From Bacteroides faecalis (lineage in GTDB: Bacteria; Bacteroidota; Bacteroidia; Bacteroidales; Bacteroidaceae): a stretch of 64,000 bases of DNA. The notes below the pieces were generated by a model. That model was not told the origin of the DNA. It saw only the letters and a list, made by a program, of their open reading frames with translations, and did not search any database. The stretch lies in assembly GCF_003865075.1 (NCBI RefSeq), contig NZ_BHWB01000008.1:124001-188000 (forward strand). The letters are read 5' to 3'. A program made the translations under genes and the position numbers. Positions within the stretch are counted from its first letter, which is position 1; each line of letters begins with the position of its first letter. Below, one piece after another: positions 45,559-53,749 of the stretch.

Positions 45559-47211
45559 TTACTCTAATAATATTCGTTGTTTTATCCCGATCTCCTTGAT
45601 AAAATAACTATCGTGGGAAATAGCGATAACAGTTCCTGCATAGTTCTTAATCGTTGAAGTAATGATATCGATACTTTGTATATCCAAATTATTGGTCGGT
45701 TCATCCAGAATAAACATATCCGGTGTATTGTTATTAATCATTAAGGAACAAAAAGCAAGTCTCATTTTCTCTCCACCACTAAGTTTTTTGCAGGGTTTCT
45801 CCCAAACTGTTGCAGGAAATAGATACCGATTTAGAATGGTTTTCAATTCATGTTCCGGAAGATTACGGGTATTAAAGATATATGCTTGTTCTAAAATACT
45901 TTTACGGTCATCAATAATAGAATATTCCTGATTCAGGTAGATATATGTAAACTCGGCTTTGAACAGACTTCCCGTAAGCGGTTGAATTTGTCCGGTAATT
46001 AACTTCAATAGAGTTGTTTTTCCGCTTCCATTATTACCTTCGATCGTAATACGGTCACCGCTTCTTATTTGGAAGCTGATGGGAGATTGCCAGAGAAAAT
46101 TCTTTGGTTGATTCGGATCGGAGTAATTATCGGTACTTCGATCTGTATTAGTATTCCAGTCATTTTGATAACTGAAATTGATCTCTTTTGCTGTTACTAA
46201 TATTTTTCCTCTATGTAAGGGAGAACTGTTGAAATCTGTTTTCAATGTTGTAACAGATGAGAGCGAGCTCCGAAGTTGATTACGTTCATTTACTAATTTT
46301 TCGGTTTTCTCCTGATGGATACTACTCAGTTTGCTTGTACTTTGTTCAGACTTACTTTGAAGAGCATTCAATATGATACGCGGGACACCTTTTTTAATAT
46401 TGGCTTTTTCACCATGTACATTCTGTTTATCTCTTCGTTCGGCTGTCTCACGCGAAATCTTTTGTGCTAATTTGAGGGCTTTATCTTTTTCTTCAATACG
46501 TTGTTGCAAAGCTTGTTGCATGATCATTTTCTGCTTTTTGTAAAATTCATAATTCCCTCCGTAGTAAGTAATCTGATGTTTCTCCAATTCGCAGATTTCC
46601 GGAAGAAGATCAAGTAACGTACGATCGTGACTTACTACTAACAGAGTAGAATGACATTTTTCTACCCAACCGTATAAACGTTTTCTACCTGATAAATCAA
46701 GATGATTGGTTGGTTCATCCATTAGTACTACAGATGGATTATGAATAACTGTTCCTGCCAGAAATACGCGTGTCTTTTCTCCGCCACTAAGCAGATATAT
46801 TGGATAAGATAAAGTAAACTCTCCTAATCCCCATGTGTCCAGTGCGGCCATAGAACGTTCTTCAATATTCCAGTCATCGTTTAAGATCATGAAATTTTCA
46901 TTAGAAGCATCTCCAGCTAAGATAGCGTGTAAAGCTTGTTGTTTTCGGTCTATCCGAAGTGCTTGAGCAATGGTTAATGAATCATACTGTCCGAAATGTT
47001 GCGGAATATAATAAATGTCATCTGGGCGGACCACAGTACCGTTGGATGGAGATAATTGTCCGGCAATGATTTGCATTAGGGTAGATTTTCCACAACCGTT
47101 ATTGCCAACAAGTCCTAACCTTTGTCCTTTACTGATTGAAAAATTGAGATCGCTGAATAATATTTCTTTATCCGGATGGATATAACTAATTTGTTGAATA
47201 CTGATAGGCAT
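45559..47211 (-). CDS. ABC-F family ATPase (ribosome-associated)
   Basis: 550 residues with two ATP-binding cassettes and no membrane segments. Cassette 1: GNNGCGKST, LSGGEKTRV, VLMDEPTNHLDL. Cassette 2: GNNGSGKTT, LSGGEKMRL, FILDEPTNNLDI. They are joined by a charged coiled linker (~220-330, QQRIEEKDKALKLAQKISRETAERRD), as in ABC-F proteins that enter the ribosomal E site. Antibiotic-resistance types (Lsa/Vga/Msr) and translation factors (EttA-like) share this plan; the unusual leader (small ORF at 47371-47388) favours a drug-responsive role. This is inference. Confidence 0.88.
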   Translation of the reverse strand: MPISIQQISYIHPDKEILFSDLNFSISKGQRLGLVGNNGCGKSTLMQIIAGQLSPSNGTVVRPDDIYYIPQHFGQYDSLTIAQALRIDRKQQALHAILAGDASNENFMILNDDWNIEERSMAALDTWGLGEFTLSYPIYLLSGGEKTRVFLAGTVIHNPSVVLMDEPTNHLDLSGRKRLYGWVEKCHSTLLVVSHDRTLLDLLPEICELEKHQITYYGGNYEFYKKQKMIMQQALQQRIEEKDKALKLAQKISRETAERRDKQNVHGEKANIKKGVPRIILNALQSKSEQSTSKLSSIHQEKTEKLVNERNQLRSSLSSVTTLKTDFNSSPLHRGKILVTAKEINFSYQNDWNTNTDRSTDNYSDPNQPKNFLWQSPISFQIRSGDRITIEGNNGSGKTTLLKLITGQIQPLTGSLFKAEFTYIYLNQEYSIIDDRKSILEQAYIFNTRNLPEHELKTILNRYLFPATVWEKPCKKLSGGEKMRLAFCSLMINNNTPDMFILDEPTNNLDIQSIDIITSTIKNYAGTVIAISHDSYFIKEIGIKQRILLE

Positions 47212-47370
47212 AATAATAAACTATTGAGTTTGAAGTTGGAAAACTAGTGAAAATGAATCACAGGAAGGAAGGGAATGACAAACACAATATAAGCTAAACA
47301 ACACGAATTTCGTGATGCTTAACAATGAAAAAGCATATTAAAAAAAGTGATGTTTAAAGAAGGTGTTGTC

Positions 47371-47388
47371 TTACTTAGATATTCTCAT
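47371..47388 (-). CDS. Possible 5-codon leader peptide (MRISK) before the ABC-F gene
   Basis: ATG at 47388, then AGA ATA TCT AAG and TAA. It lies ~23 bases after the predicted transcription start given by the -7 box at 47418-47425, and 160 bases before the ABC-F ATG. Short leader ORFs of this type regulate antibiotic-resistance ABC-F genes by ribosome stalling and attenuation. A small dyad (CACGAA/TTCGTG at 47303-47315) lies between. Chance cannot be excluded. Confidence 0.35.
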   Translation of the reverse strand: MRISK

Positions 47389-47417
47389 GGGAGTAATGAT
47401 GAAGTTTAATTTGTGTG

Positions 47418-47425
47418 CAAAGATA
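47418..47425 (-). promoter_or_regulatory. -7 box TATCTTTG of the ABC-F gene
   Basis: A perfect TAnnTTTG match that would give a ~200-base 5' leader. The 488-bp gap (47212-47699) contains this, the leader ORF, the terminator at 47548 and the 22-bp repeats at 47598. Confidence 0.5.
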
Positions 47426-47547
47426 ATACTTTCTATCAATATGATCGTGTTTCTTTTATCAAAAATATAAGTGTGTCCAACTTAGAAGATAAATCCTCAG
47501 AATATTGAGCTAGGAAAAGTGAATAAGTAATATTTGAAAAATCAAAC

Positions 47548-47578
47548 AGAGGTTGAGCTTGAAATAAACGCAACCTCT
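47548..47578 (-). terminator. Terminator after the RclA-like gene
   Basis: An 8-bp stem, AGAGGTTG with CAACCTCT, and a 15-base loop; on the minus strand it is followed by GTTTGATTTTTC. Confidence 0.6.
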
Positions 47579-47597
47579 ATTCTTTTCATTTACAGCT

Positions 47598-47641
47598 TCT
47601 GTTTGCTATAAATACAGTCTCTGTTTACTGCAAATGCAGCT
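47598..47641. repeat. Two tandem imperfect 22-bp repeats
   Basis: TCTGTTTGCTATAAATACAG (+TC) at 47598-47619 and TCTGTTTACTGCAAATGCAG (+CT) at 47620-47641, differing at five positions including the last two. They lie in the 3' flank of the RclA-like gene. Function unknown. Confidence 0.6.
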
Positions 47642-47699
47642 TTTAATTTAATAAAAACAACTCCTTGTTTTTAAAATATGTAGCTCTTTTAAATAGACT

Positions 47700-49073
47700 T
47701 TATACATCAAACAGCTCATTTAATCCCTCACTCATACTTGGATGTGTGAAGATAAAGTCGCGAAGGAAAGTATAATGCTGCCCGGTTTTCATTGCTATTG
47801 TCACGATATTGATTATTTCCGATGCATTTGTGCAAAACAAAGTACATCCCATTATCTTTCCACTATGATTGTTTACAATTGCTTTCAACATACCATCTAC
47901 CTGTTGCAAAGTACGTGAACGTACCACAGCCGTTGCCGGTAATCGCGAAACCTTGATAGAGTAACCTCTTTTTAGTGCTTCCTCTTCGGTAAGTCCAATG
48001 TGCGCCAATGGTGGATCAATAAATACTGCATAAGGAACAGGAGTTCTATCACCAATATCCCGTTTTTTATCTCCAAAAAGCTGATCACGAATAATCCGGA
48101 AATCATCCAAAGAGAGATACGTAAATTGCGGTCCTCCTTTTACATCACCCATTGCCCATATATGAGGAACATTGGTACGGAGTTGGTCACTGACAGCAAT
48201 AGCCCCATGAACATCTACTGTTACACCTGCTACCGAAAGGTTCAGGTCTTTGATCATCGGTTTGCGTCCCGTTGCTATCAGGATAGCGTCCCCATCTATA
48301 AAATAAGGAGTACCGTCAGAAACATCGGAATACGTTAGCGTTACTCCGTCATTCGTGTCATGAATGGATTGCGCACGCGAATTCAAGCGGATTTCAATTC
48401 CTTTCTTTTCCATGACATCTTTCACACTGTTGGCAATATCACGATCTTCATTAGGCATAAACTTACTTCCTCCTTCAAGTACTGTGACTTTACTGCCGAA
48501 TCCTGCATACATGGAAGCAAATTCCAGTCCGATATAGCCTCCACCAACGATAATTAAATGTTTAGGCAATAAATCTACTTCCAACATTGTTGCACTTGTG
48601 TACACTTTTTGGCTTTGTTTGATTCCATCTATTGCTGGAATTATAGGTATAGAACCAGTATTGATAAAGATTTCTTTACCCTGCAGTTCAATATCTCCGT
48701 CAGGTAGAACAACTTTGATCGTATTGGCCGATGTGAATGAACCTACGCCTGTATAAATCGTAACATTAGGACGTTTACCCAGCTTTTCATAGTTGCTATC
48801 CCGTAAGAACGAAGTTAGTTTATTCTTGCGGGATATTGCTTGTTTATACATATTTGCCTGTTTAGGATAGTCTTCACGAAAAAATAGACTGGAAATCTCA
48901 GCTTCATGTATCAGAGCCTTTGTAGGAATACAAGCTATATTGGGGCAACTTCCTCCGTACATTGCCTTGGAACGCTCTACGATGGCAACTTTCCATCCTC
49001 GGTTTGAAAGTTCGGCAGCAAGAACTTTGCCTGCTTTGCCGAATCCTATAATTATTGCATCATATTGTTTCAT
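47700..49073 (-). CDS. rclA: RclA-like pyridine nucleotide-disulfide oxidoreductase
   Basis: 457 residues. FAD-binding GFGKAGKVLAAEL, redox pair Cys43/Cys48 in GGSCPNIACIPTK, NAD-binding GGGYIGLEFASMYAGFGSKVTVLE, second FAD segment WAMGDVKGGPQFTYLS, and the C-terminal interface FTHPSMSEGLNELF. The N-terminus (YDAIIIGFGKAGK...MYGGSCPNIACIPTK) closely parallels E. coli RclA, a copper(II) reductase protecting against hypochlorous acid. The neighbours upstream (RclC-like DUF417 protein and AraC regulator) match the rcl locus, which strengthens the call. Symbol assigned by similarity. Confidence 0.85.
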   Translation of the reverse strand: MKQYDAIIIGFGKAGKVLAAELSNRGWKVAIVERSKAMYGGSCPNIACIPTKALIHEAEISSLFFREDYPKQANMYKQAISRKNKLTSFLRDSNYEKLGKRPNVTIYTGVGSFTSANTIKVVLPDGDIELQGKEIFINTGSIPIIPAIDGIKQSQKVYTSATMLEVDLLPKHLIIVGGGYIGLEFASMYAGFGSKVTVLEGGSKFMPNEDRDIANSVKDVMEKKGIEIRLNSRAQSIHDTNDGVTLTYSDVSDGTPYFIDGDAILIATGRKPMIKDLNLSVAGVTVDVHGAIAVSDQLRTNVPHIWAMGDVKGGPQFTYLSLDDFRIIRDQLFGDKKRDIGDRTPVPYAVFIDPPLAHIGLTEEEALKRGYSIKVSRLPATAVVRSRTLQQVDGMLKAIVNNHSGKIMGCTLFCTNASEIINIVTIAMKTGQHYTFLRDFIFTHPSMSEGLNELFDV

Positions 49074-49151
49074 AAATTATTCTCTTTAACTGTTTATACT
49101 CAGCCATATAAACAGCAGAAGAGAATATTTGTTTATGTTGCGAAAGGCTAC

Positions 49152-49733
49152 TTATACGTTTTTAAGCGTTTTGAGTACGCGTTGTGACGAATTGGAAAGT
49201 AATACGACTACTCCAGCGAGAATTACGATATCTTTAATCACCAATCTCCCGGCACCGGACAGTAATGGGAAACCGAATTCATCACCCCCAAGATTAGGTA
49301 CCCAGACTTCCGGCGTAGTGACAAGGAAGGAAAGTGTACCAAGCGTCATGATAATAGCTAGTGTATCACCTATCAGTCCAATTCTCGGGAAGAAAATACC
49401 TAGAAAAACAAGAACACCGATACTCATAATTAGTGCTCCTAATCCATAAGAGAAGATATAAGTATGATTGGCTTCATGCCATGCTCTGTGTTCCGGAACA
49501 AGAGCTCCTTCCGGATTCTTAAACTCTTTGTATTCGGGTGCTTCTTTGGCATAGAAAAAGCTCATAAATGGGCTGTTGGCAACAAACGGTACAATACCGT
49601 CAGCTTCATAATGGAAATATTTTAATCCGCCGATCCAAACGAATACAACCAAAATAGCGATACGGATAAACTTGATTCCAAAATTCTGAAGACCTGAAGT
49701 AAAGGTAAGTAATGTGGTAAATTTTTCTTTCAT
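49152..49733 (-). CDS. rclC: RclC-like inner-membrane protein (DUF417)
   Basis: 193 residues with four hydrophobic helices (~20-40, 94-112, 118-140, 165-182) and the family segments FVWIGGLKYFHYEADGIVPFVANSPFMSFFY and GLIGDTLAIIMTLGTLSFLVTTPEVW. DUF417 (E. coli YkgB/RclC) is part of the reactive-chlorine response. It lies 78 bp before the RclA-like gene and 88 bp after the AraC gene. The molecular role is unknown; inner-membrane location is clear. Confidence 0.85.
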   Translation of the reverse strand: MKEKFTTLLTFTSGLQNFGIKFIRIAILVVFVWIGGLKYFHYEADGIVPFVANSPFMSFFYAKEAPEYKEFKNPEGALVPEHRAWHEANHTYIFSYGLGALIMSIGVLVFLGIFFPRIGLIGDTLAIIMTLGTLSFLVTTPEVWVPNLGGDEFGFPLLSGAGRLVIKDIVILAGVVVLLSNSSQRVLKTLKNV

Positions 49734-49821
49734 CTTAATTGAGTTTTTATGAGTTTAACCTACATTGCAAAGATCGTGCTTTTCCCATAATAGCCCAATG
49801 GCAATACTTCCGTTTTACTTA

Positions 49822-50688
49822 TCAATTCTTCCTTTCAGTCTCATTTCTGAATTGTACAGCACGTTGTCCTGTCATATTTTTGAAAAAACGGCTGAAAGAA
49901 GCCTGGTCTTCAAAGCCTAAAATATCAGCAATTTCTTTGACACTTCTGTTACTGTAAAGTAGCAAACGTTTGGCTTCAGCTTCCACTCTTTCGTGGATAA
50001 CTCTCAGTGGAGATGGCAGTTTGCAAGTCGAAAATATGTTGGAAAGCGTCTTGGGAGACTTATGTAACATATCTGCATAATCTTGTACCTGTTTTTTAGT
50101 CCGATAATGCTCATCTACTAAATTATAGTATTGGCGTACTATCTCAAAACTGGATTCTTTCTCTCGCGTGATATCTAACCGTTGCCGAGCAATGCGGGTA
50201 CATTGGATGATAAACCGTTTCAGCAGGATACGTAGCATTTCTTCCTGAAGACTGTCGGAAACTGTGAATTCACTTTCCATAGCCGTAGTGATGTCATTCA
50301 ATTGCTGGCATTCTTTTTCATTCAGAGTAAAACGGATAAGATGTGAAGAGCCGTTGAAAAGGAAACCGCTGCACGATACTTCATGATCATTGCCGTAGAT
50401 ACAATAGAAATTACTATTAAATAATAAAGTCAGATATTCTCCGTCAATAGATTTGAATTCAAGATGTTGCAGGTGAGTCAATGAAATTACATCATTTTCT
50501 GAGATTAACATCTCTTGGTGGTCAATTTCCACAGTGATACTTCCTTTACGTACCCAGATGAACTTATAAAGCCCTTTTTCTTTTGAAGAGCTTTTTCCAT
50601 CAAATAAGAATCTGTGAGTGCGAGTGTTCCTTTTAGTTTGGTGTGATACTGTTGTAGCATATTTATTCCTCCATAGCTGATGCGTCAA
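49822..50688 (-). CDS. AraC-family regulator of the rcl-like operon
   Basis: Up to 288 residues. The C-terminal DNA-binding domain has two helix-turn-helix units (VQDYADMLHKSPKTLSNIF and SVKEIADILGFEDQASFSRFFKNMTGQRAVQFR); the N-terminal half is a cupin-like sensor (~30-110). It probably activates the rcl-like genes downstream, as RclR does. The start is doubtful: the frame has no early ATG and would need a TTG at 50688 inside cdd. An ideal ATG at 50661, two bases after the cdd stop, encodes MLQQYHTKLKGTLALTDSY in another frame; one more T near 50602 would join it to FDGKSSSKEKG. A one-base loss at the 5' end is therefore possible. Confidence 0.82.
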   Translation of the reverse strand: MTHQLWRNKYATTVSHQTKRNTRTHRFLFDGKSSSKEKGLYKFIWVRKGSITVEIDHQEMLISENDVISLTHLQHLEFKSIDGEYLTLLFNSNFYCIYGNDHEVSCSGFLFNGSSHLIRFTLNEKECQQLNDITTAMESEFTVSDSLQEEMLRILLKRFIIQCTRIARQRLDITREKESSFEIVRQYYNLVDEHYRTKKQVQDYADMLHKSPKTLSNIFSTCKLPSPLRVIHERVEAEAKRLLLYSNRSVKEIADILGFEDQASFSRFFKNMTGQRAVQFRNETERKN

Positions 50689-51145
50689 ATGATAATGGAA
50701 GTAAGTCGCAAATGCTTTTTACTTCGTAGATACATTCTTTACCGTATAACAAAATACGGATAGGTTGCCCATAACGTTTTTCTGTTTCCAGAATTACCTG
50801 TCGGCAAGCACCACATGGTGGAATCGGTGTTTGGATAAAGTCTTTTTCTGTTTTTGCGGCAACGGCAAGTACCTTTACCGCTTGGTCAGGATATTGTGAA
50901 TTAGCGTAAAACAGAGTAGTACGTTCTGCACATAACCCCGATGGGTATGCAGCATTCTCCTGATTGGTGCCGGTTACTATTGTTCCGTTATTCAGCAATG
51001 CTGCAACTCCCACTGAAAAATGAGAGTAGGGAGCATAACTGCGGGCAGTTGCTTCCATAGCTGTTTTTATTAGCTTTTGGTCGTCTGCATTCAGTTCATC
51101 GTACTGATATACTTTGATAATAGCAGTTATTTGAAGGTCTTTCAT
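50663..51145 (-). CDS. cdd: Cytidine deaminase
   Basis: 160 residues. Hydrolyses cytidine and deoxycytidine to uridine and deoxyuridine in pyrimidine salvage. Zinc and catalytic motifs are SGLCAERTTLF (Cys-Ala-Glu) and PPCGACRQV; the substrate loop YSHFSVGVAALLNNG is present. Tetrameric short-form size. Its own promoter box is at 51181. The AraC gene follows directly and may be cotranscribed. Confidence 0.96.
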   Translation of the reverse strand: MKDLQITAIIKVYQYDELNADDQKLIKTAMEATARSYAPYSHFSVGVAALLNNGTIVTGTNQENAAYPSGLCAERTTLFYANSQYPDQAVKVLAVAAKTEKDFIQTPIPPCGACRQVILETEKRYGQPIRILLYGKECIYEVKSICDLLPLSFDASAMEE

Positions 51146-51180
51146 ATCGACTGGGGAATTAGTTTCTACAATTAATGTTA

Positions 51181-51188
51181 CAAAGTTA
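51181..51188 (-). promoter_or_regulatory. -7 box TAACTTTG of cdd
   Basis: A perfect TAnnTTTG match 36 bp before the cdd ATG, with TTGG 18 bases upstream as a -33-like element. Confidence 0.55.
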
Positions 51189-51256
51189 GAAAAGAGATTG
51201 GTAATCCCAATTATTTTTCGGATTTTTGTGCCTTGTAATCCACTATTAGAATAAAA

Positions 51257-52162
51257 ATGGAGAATAAACTGTATAGACTTGTTTTTTTAACGGTTATTTT
51301 ATTCTTTGCCATAGGAGTACAGGCACAACGACGAAATTCCCGTTATGTAGAATATATAAATAAGTATAGCGATTTGGCTGTGGAGCAGATGAAACTCTAT
51401 AAGATTCCTGCTAGTATCACATTGGCACAAGGACTTCTGGAAAGTGGAGCCGGATATAGTGAGCTTGCCCGTAAAAGTAACAACCATTTTGGAATTAAGT
51501 GCGGTAGTAGTTGGAGAGGACGTTCAGTTCGTCACGATGATGATGCACGTAATGAATGTTTTCGTGCTTATAAGCATCCGCGTGATTCTTATGAAGACCA
51601 TTCCGATTTCCTAAGACGCGGAGCCCGTTATGCCTTTCTCTTCAAACTTAATATCACAGATTATAGAGGCTGGGCTCGTGGACTGAAGAAGGCGGGATAT
51701 GCGACCGATCCTTCTTACGCTAACCGTTTGATAACAATCATCGAAGACTATGCCTTGTACAAATACGATACTAAGGGAGTCTATTCAGAGCGTAAATTGA
51801 AAAAAGAGCCTTGGTTGTTGAACCCGCATCAGGTGTATATTGCGAATGGCATTGCTTATATAATAGCACGTAATGGTGATACATTTAAGAGCTTGGATAA
51901 AGAGTTCGATATCAGTTGGCGTAAACTTGTGAAGTATAATGATCTGCAGCGTGATTATACATTGATGGAAGGGGATATTATTTATTTGAAGAGTAAAAAG
52001 AAGAAAGCTTCCAAACCATATACCGTATATATAGTAAAAGACGGTGATTCTATGCATGGCATTTCTCAGAAGTTCGCTATTCGTTTGAAGAATCTGTATA
52101 AGATGAATCGTAAGGATGGTGAATATATTCCTGAGGTAGGAGATCGTCTGCGTCTTCGTTAA
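51257..52162 (+). CDS. Glucosaminidase with two LysM domains
   Basis: 301 residues. Signal peptide (~1-23, ending VQA-Q), glucosaminidase/flagellar-lysozyme-type domain (~30-160, with ITLAQGLLESGAGYSELARKSNNHFGIKC and the catalytic Glu in LLESG), then two LysM repeats (~190-235, ARNGDTFKSLDKEFDIS; ~250-301, VKDGDSMHGISQKFAIRLKNLYKMN). It probably cleaves peptidoglycan glycan strands and binds the wall through LysM. Single gene, divergent from cdd. Confidence 0.92.
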   Translation: MENKLYRLVFLTVILFFAIGVQAQRRNSRYVEYINKYSDLAVEQMKLYKIPASITLAQGLLESGAGYSELARKSNNHFGIKCGSSWRGRSVRHDDDARNECFRAYKHPRDSYEDHSDFLRRGARYAFLFKLNITDYRGWARGLKKAGYATDPSYANRLITIIEDYALYKYDTKGVYSERKLKKEPWLLNPHQVYIANGIAYIIARNGDTFKSLDKEFDISWRKLVKYNDLQRDYTLMEGDIIYLKSKKKKASKPYTVYIVKDGDSMHGISQKFAIRLKNLYKMNRKDGEYIPEVGDRLRLR

Positions 52163-52279
52163 TGTAACGTATATTAGTAGAGAAAATGTAGTTTGAGTGA
52201 GACAAAAAATATTCATGATCTATCAGTAAACTAAAAGTATACCTTATTTGTTATTGAATGAATAAAACATGATTAAGGT

Positions 52280-53668
52280 ATGAGTCTCAACATTGCAAAA
52301 ACAAATAAGAAACGCGTTGTTATAGTAGGCGGTGGTTTCGGTGGCCTGAAACTGGCTAATAAGCTCAGAAAATCAGGCTTTCAGGTCGTATTGATTGATA
52401 AGAATAACTATCATCAGTTTCCTCCATTAATCTATCAAGTAGCTTCGGCTGGTATGGAACCTACTTCCATCTCTTTCCCTTTCCGCAAGATATTCCAACA
52501 TCGGAAAGATTTTTATTTCCGTATGGCGGAAGTTCGTGCTATTTATCCTGAGCGAAACATGATACAAACTTCTATTGGGAAAGCAGAGTACGACTATCTG
52601 GTGCTTGCCGCAGGTACTACTACTAATTTTTTTGGTAATAAACATATCGAAGAAGAGGCCATGCCGATGAAAAATGTATCTGAAGCGATGGGCTTACGAA
52701 ATGCTTTGTTGGCTAATTTGGAACGTGCTGTTACCTGCTCAAATAAGCAAGAACAACAAGAATTATTGAATGTCGTTGTGGTAGGAGGTGGAGCTACTGG
52801 AGTAGAAATAGCGGGTGTACTTTCTGAAATGAAAAGGTTTGTACTTCCGAATGACTATCCAGATATGCCAAGTAGCTTGATGCACATCTATCTGATTGAG
52901 GCAGGACCACGTCTGTTAGCCGGAATGTCCGAAGATTCATCAGCTCATGCAGAACAATTTCTTCGCGAAATGGGAGTCAATATTTTTTTAAATAAACGAG
53001 TTGTTGATTATCGTGATCATAAAGTCATGCTCGAAGATGGAAGTGAAATTGCTACACGTACATTCATTTGGGTGAGTGGTGTTACCGGAGTTGCTATCGG
53101 TAATATGGATACCTCTATAATCGGTCGTGGTGGTAGAATTAAGGTAGATGCATTTAACCGGGTGGAAGGAATGAGAAATGTGTTTGCTATTGGTGACCAA
53201 TGTGTACAATTTGCTGATAAAAATTATCCGAATGGGCATCCTCAATTGGCACAGGTAGCTATCCAACAGGGAGAACTGTTAGCTAAGAATCTGATTCGTC
53301 TGGAAAAAGGAAAGGAGATGAAACCTTTTCATTACCGAAACTTAGGAGCAATGGCAACCGTTGGACGTAATCGTGCTGTGGCGGAATTCAATAAAGTGAA
53401 GATGCAAGGTTGGTTTGCTTGGGTGATGTGGCTGGTAGTTCATTTGCGTTCTATCCTTGGAGTTCGTAATAAAGTAGTAGTATTGCTCAATTGGGTATGG
53501 AACTACTTTACCTATGATCAATCCATGCGTATGATTGTCTATGCACGTAAAGCTAAAGAAATTCGTGACAGAGAAGCAGTTGAAGCAACGACTCACTGGG
53601 GAAACAATTTAAATCCGACCTCAGAGGTATCTAAAGGGCCACAAACACAGTTGCCAGGCAAGGAATAA
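52280..53668 (+). CDS. ndh: Type II NADH dehydrogenase (NDH-2)
   Basis: 462 residues. FAD-binding VVIVGGGFGGLKLANKL, NADH-binding VVVVGGGATGVEIAGVLSEM, flavin contact VFAIGDQCVQFADKNYPNGHPQLAQVAIQQG and the quinone-site region FHYRNLGAMATVGRNRAV. An amphipathic, tryptophan-rich C-terminal part (GWFAWVMWLVVHLRSILG) anchors it to the inner membrane. It transfers electrons from NADH to menaquinone without pumping ions. A start at 52280 (MSLNIAKTNKKRV) fits the family length. Confidence 0.93.
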   Translation: MSLNIAKTNKKRVVIVGGGFGGLKLANKLRKSGFQVVLIDKNNYHQFPPLIYQVASAGMEPTSISFPFRKIFQHRKDFYFRMAEVRAIYPERNMIQTSIGKAEYDYLVLAAGTTTNFFGNKHIEEEAMPMKNVSEAMGLRNALLANLERAVTCSNKQEQQELLNVVVVGGGATGVEIAGVLSEMKRFVLPNDYPDMPSSLMHIYLIEAGPRLLAGMSEDSSAHAEQFLREMGVNIFLNKRVVDYRDHKVMLEDGSEIATRTFIWVSGVTGVAIGNMDTSIIGRGGRIKVDAFNRVEGMRNVFAIGDQCVQFADKNYPNGHPQLAQVAIQQGELLAKNLIRLEKGKEMKPFHYRNLGAMATVGRNRAVAEFNKVKMQGWFAWVMWLVVHLRSILGVRNKVVVLLNWVWNYFTYDQSMRMIVYARKAKEIRDREAVEATTHWGNNLNPTSEVSKGPQTQLPGKE

Positions 53669-53682
53669 AAAATAAAAGCCTA

Positions 53683-53716
53683 TTTGCATCGTTTTCAATA
53701 TAATAACGTATATTTG
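53683..53716 (+). promoter_or_regulatory. Promoter of the histidine kinase gene
   Basis: TTTG (53683-53686), a 22-base spacer, TATATTTG (53709-53716), 33 bp before the ATG at 53750. TATTTGCAT occurs at both boxes. Confidence 0.6.
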
Positions 53717-53749
53717 CATGCACAATGTTGAAACAATGCAGTTTTGCTT

